A stretch of DNA of 64,000 bases from Prolixibacteraceae bacterium (lineage in GTDB: Bacteria > Bacteroidota > Bacteroidia > Bacteroidales > Prolixibacteraceae), in the NCBI GenBank assembly GCA_028282705.1, contig JANQHI010000079.1, positions 100,697 to 164,696 on the forward strand, in the 5' to 3' direction. The notes beneath the pieces are model-generated. The model searched no databases. It was given only the letters and a program-made list of their open reading frames with translations, and was not told the origin of the DNA. The stretch's first letter is position 1; each line of letters begins with the position of its first letter. This document shows, in pieces, positions 63,701 through 64,000 of this stretch. Both the position numbers and the translations under genes were made by a program.

Positions 63701-64000
63701 ATATCCTAATATCCCCATAATGCATTATCCTGACATAGCAACTAAGCCCCTTACATGCCTTTGCAATTCTAGGCTCATTTAAAATTGTAATTGGTATAAA
63801 CTACCTTCCTGAAAAATATCCACACATTAAATAAAATCCCGTAAATTTGACCATATGTGGTTATTAGCTTTTCAATAATTGAATATAGAAAATTTTATCA
63901 TATGAAACGACCATGAATTTTAGCATTCTAAAATACACATACGAGAATGATTAAATTCATAAGGAGTTCCATCTTATACCTTTGAAAAATAAAACATTTA
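63701..64000. other. Window-end spacer, no gene seen
   Basis: Nothing convincing was found in any of the six frames of the last 300 bases; the DNA is AT-rich and probably holds the promoter of a gene beyond the edge. Confidence 0.5.

Noticed and set aside
1..64000. CRISPR array, tRNA, rRNA or intact transposon
   Set aside because: No spaced direct-repeat array, tRNA cloverleaf, rRNA segment or transposase-like protein was noticed on either strand.

Overview
The window looks like chromosomal DNA of an AT-rich, probably free-living (possibly marine) Bacteroidota. The signs are a SusC/SusD outer-membrane pair driven by an ECF sigma/FecR-type anti-sigma couple, two proteins with type IX secretion (T9SS) C-terminal sorting domains, lipoproteins with a Cys close behind a short hydrophobic stretch, starts without clear Shine-Dalgarno sites, and several TAnnTTTG promoter boxes. 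No rRNA, tRNA, CRISPR array or intact insertion sequence was seen. Nearly everything is core metabolism or nutrient acquisition. All functions are inferred from reading the protein sequences; no database search was run. Layout from left to right: (1) 1-4.6 kb holds a LysM/PBP1 envelope protein cut by the window edge, a repeat-bearing gap, a frameshifted nuclease-like gene, a DUF4332 protein, an HD-domain phosphohydrolase and a LysE-type exporter. (2) 4.6-19.5 kb, all on the minus strand, is an ECF sigma - FecR - SusC - SusD - two related lipoproteins - two tandem HEFAH zinc-metallopeptidase-like proteins - large BNR/VPS10-like T9SS protein locus. It resembles a polysaccharide-utilization locus, but its enzymes look like peptidases rather than glycoside hydrolases. 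(3) 19.7-26.8 kb has a metallophosphoesterase and a galactose (Leloir) locus: transporter-galK-galT on the minus strand, a GntR regulator, and galM on the plus strand. A near-identical tandem operator lies before both galT and galM. (4) 26.9-34 kb has a transglutaminase-like/TPR protein, then a plus-strand run of acyl-CoA synthetase, glucuronokinase-like GHMP kinase and GalU-type nucleotidyltransferase (the last two overlap), and a small outer-membrane barrel-like protein.

(5) 34.4-49.8 kb is a complete hexuronate catabolic cluster. A TRAP transporter (dctPQM) would bring uronates in. UxaC isomerises glucuronate/galacturonate, UxaE epimerises tagaturonate to fructuronate, the SDR-type UxuB reduces it to mannonate, UxuA dehydrates it to KDG, KdgK phosphorylates KDG and Eda cleaves KDPG to pyruvate and glyceraldehyde-3-phosphate. 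A LacI-type regulator lies in the middle. A shared palindromic operator (CGTGTACGAACACG and a variant) sits before uxaE/E2, before the regulator and before uxuA; a different perfect palindrome (TGCAATCGATTGCA) overlaps a promoter before kdgK. The uxuA operon continues with a second PfkB kinase, a LarA-family (nickel-pincer racemase/epimerase type) protein and a Gfo/Idh/MocA oxidoreductase. That is an accessory sugar-acid module of unknown substrate and one of the most interesting parts of the window.

(6) 49.9-64 kb holds pdxB, a truncated GIY-YIG ORF that overlaps gnd, gnd, an SDR-DUF2867 protein, DinB-like and GNAT proteins, the three-gene proton-translocating transhydrogenase (pntAA-pntAB-pntB), a SatP-type acetate transporter, a decayed sensor kinase pseudogene, a CPA2 cation/proton antiporter, and an RRM protein/cold-shock protein pair with a long leader. 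Gnd and transhydrogenase both bear on NADPH balance, which fits a lifestyle of oxidising sugar acids.
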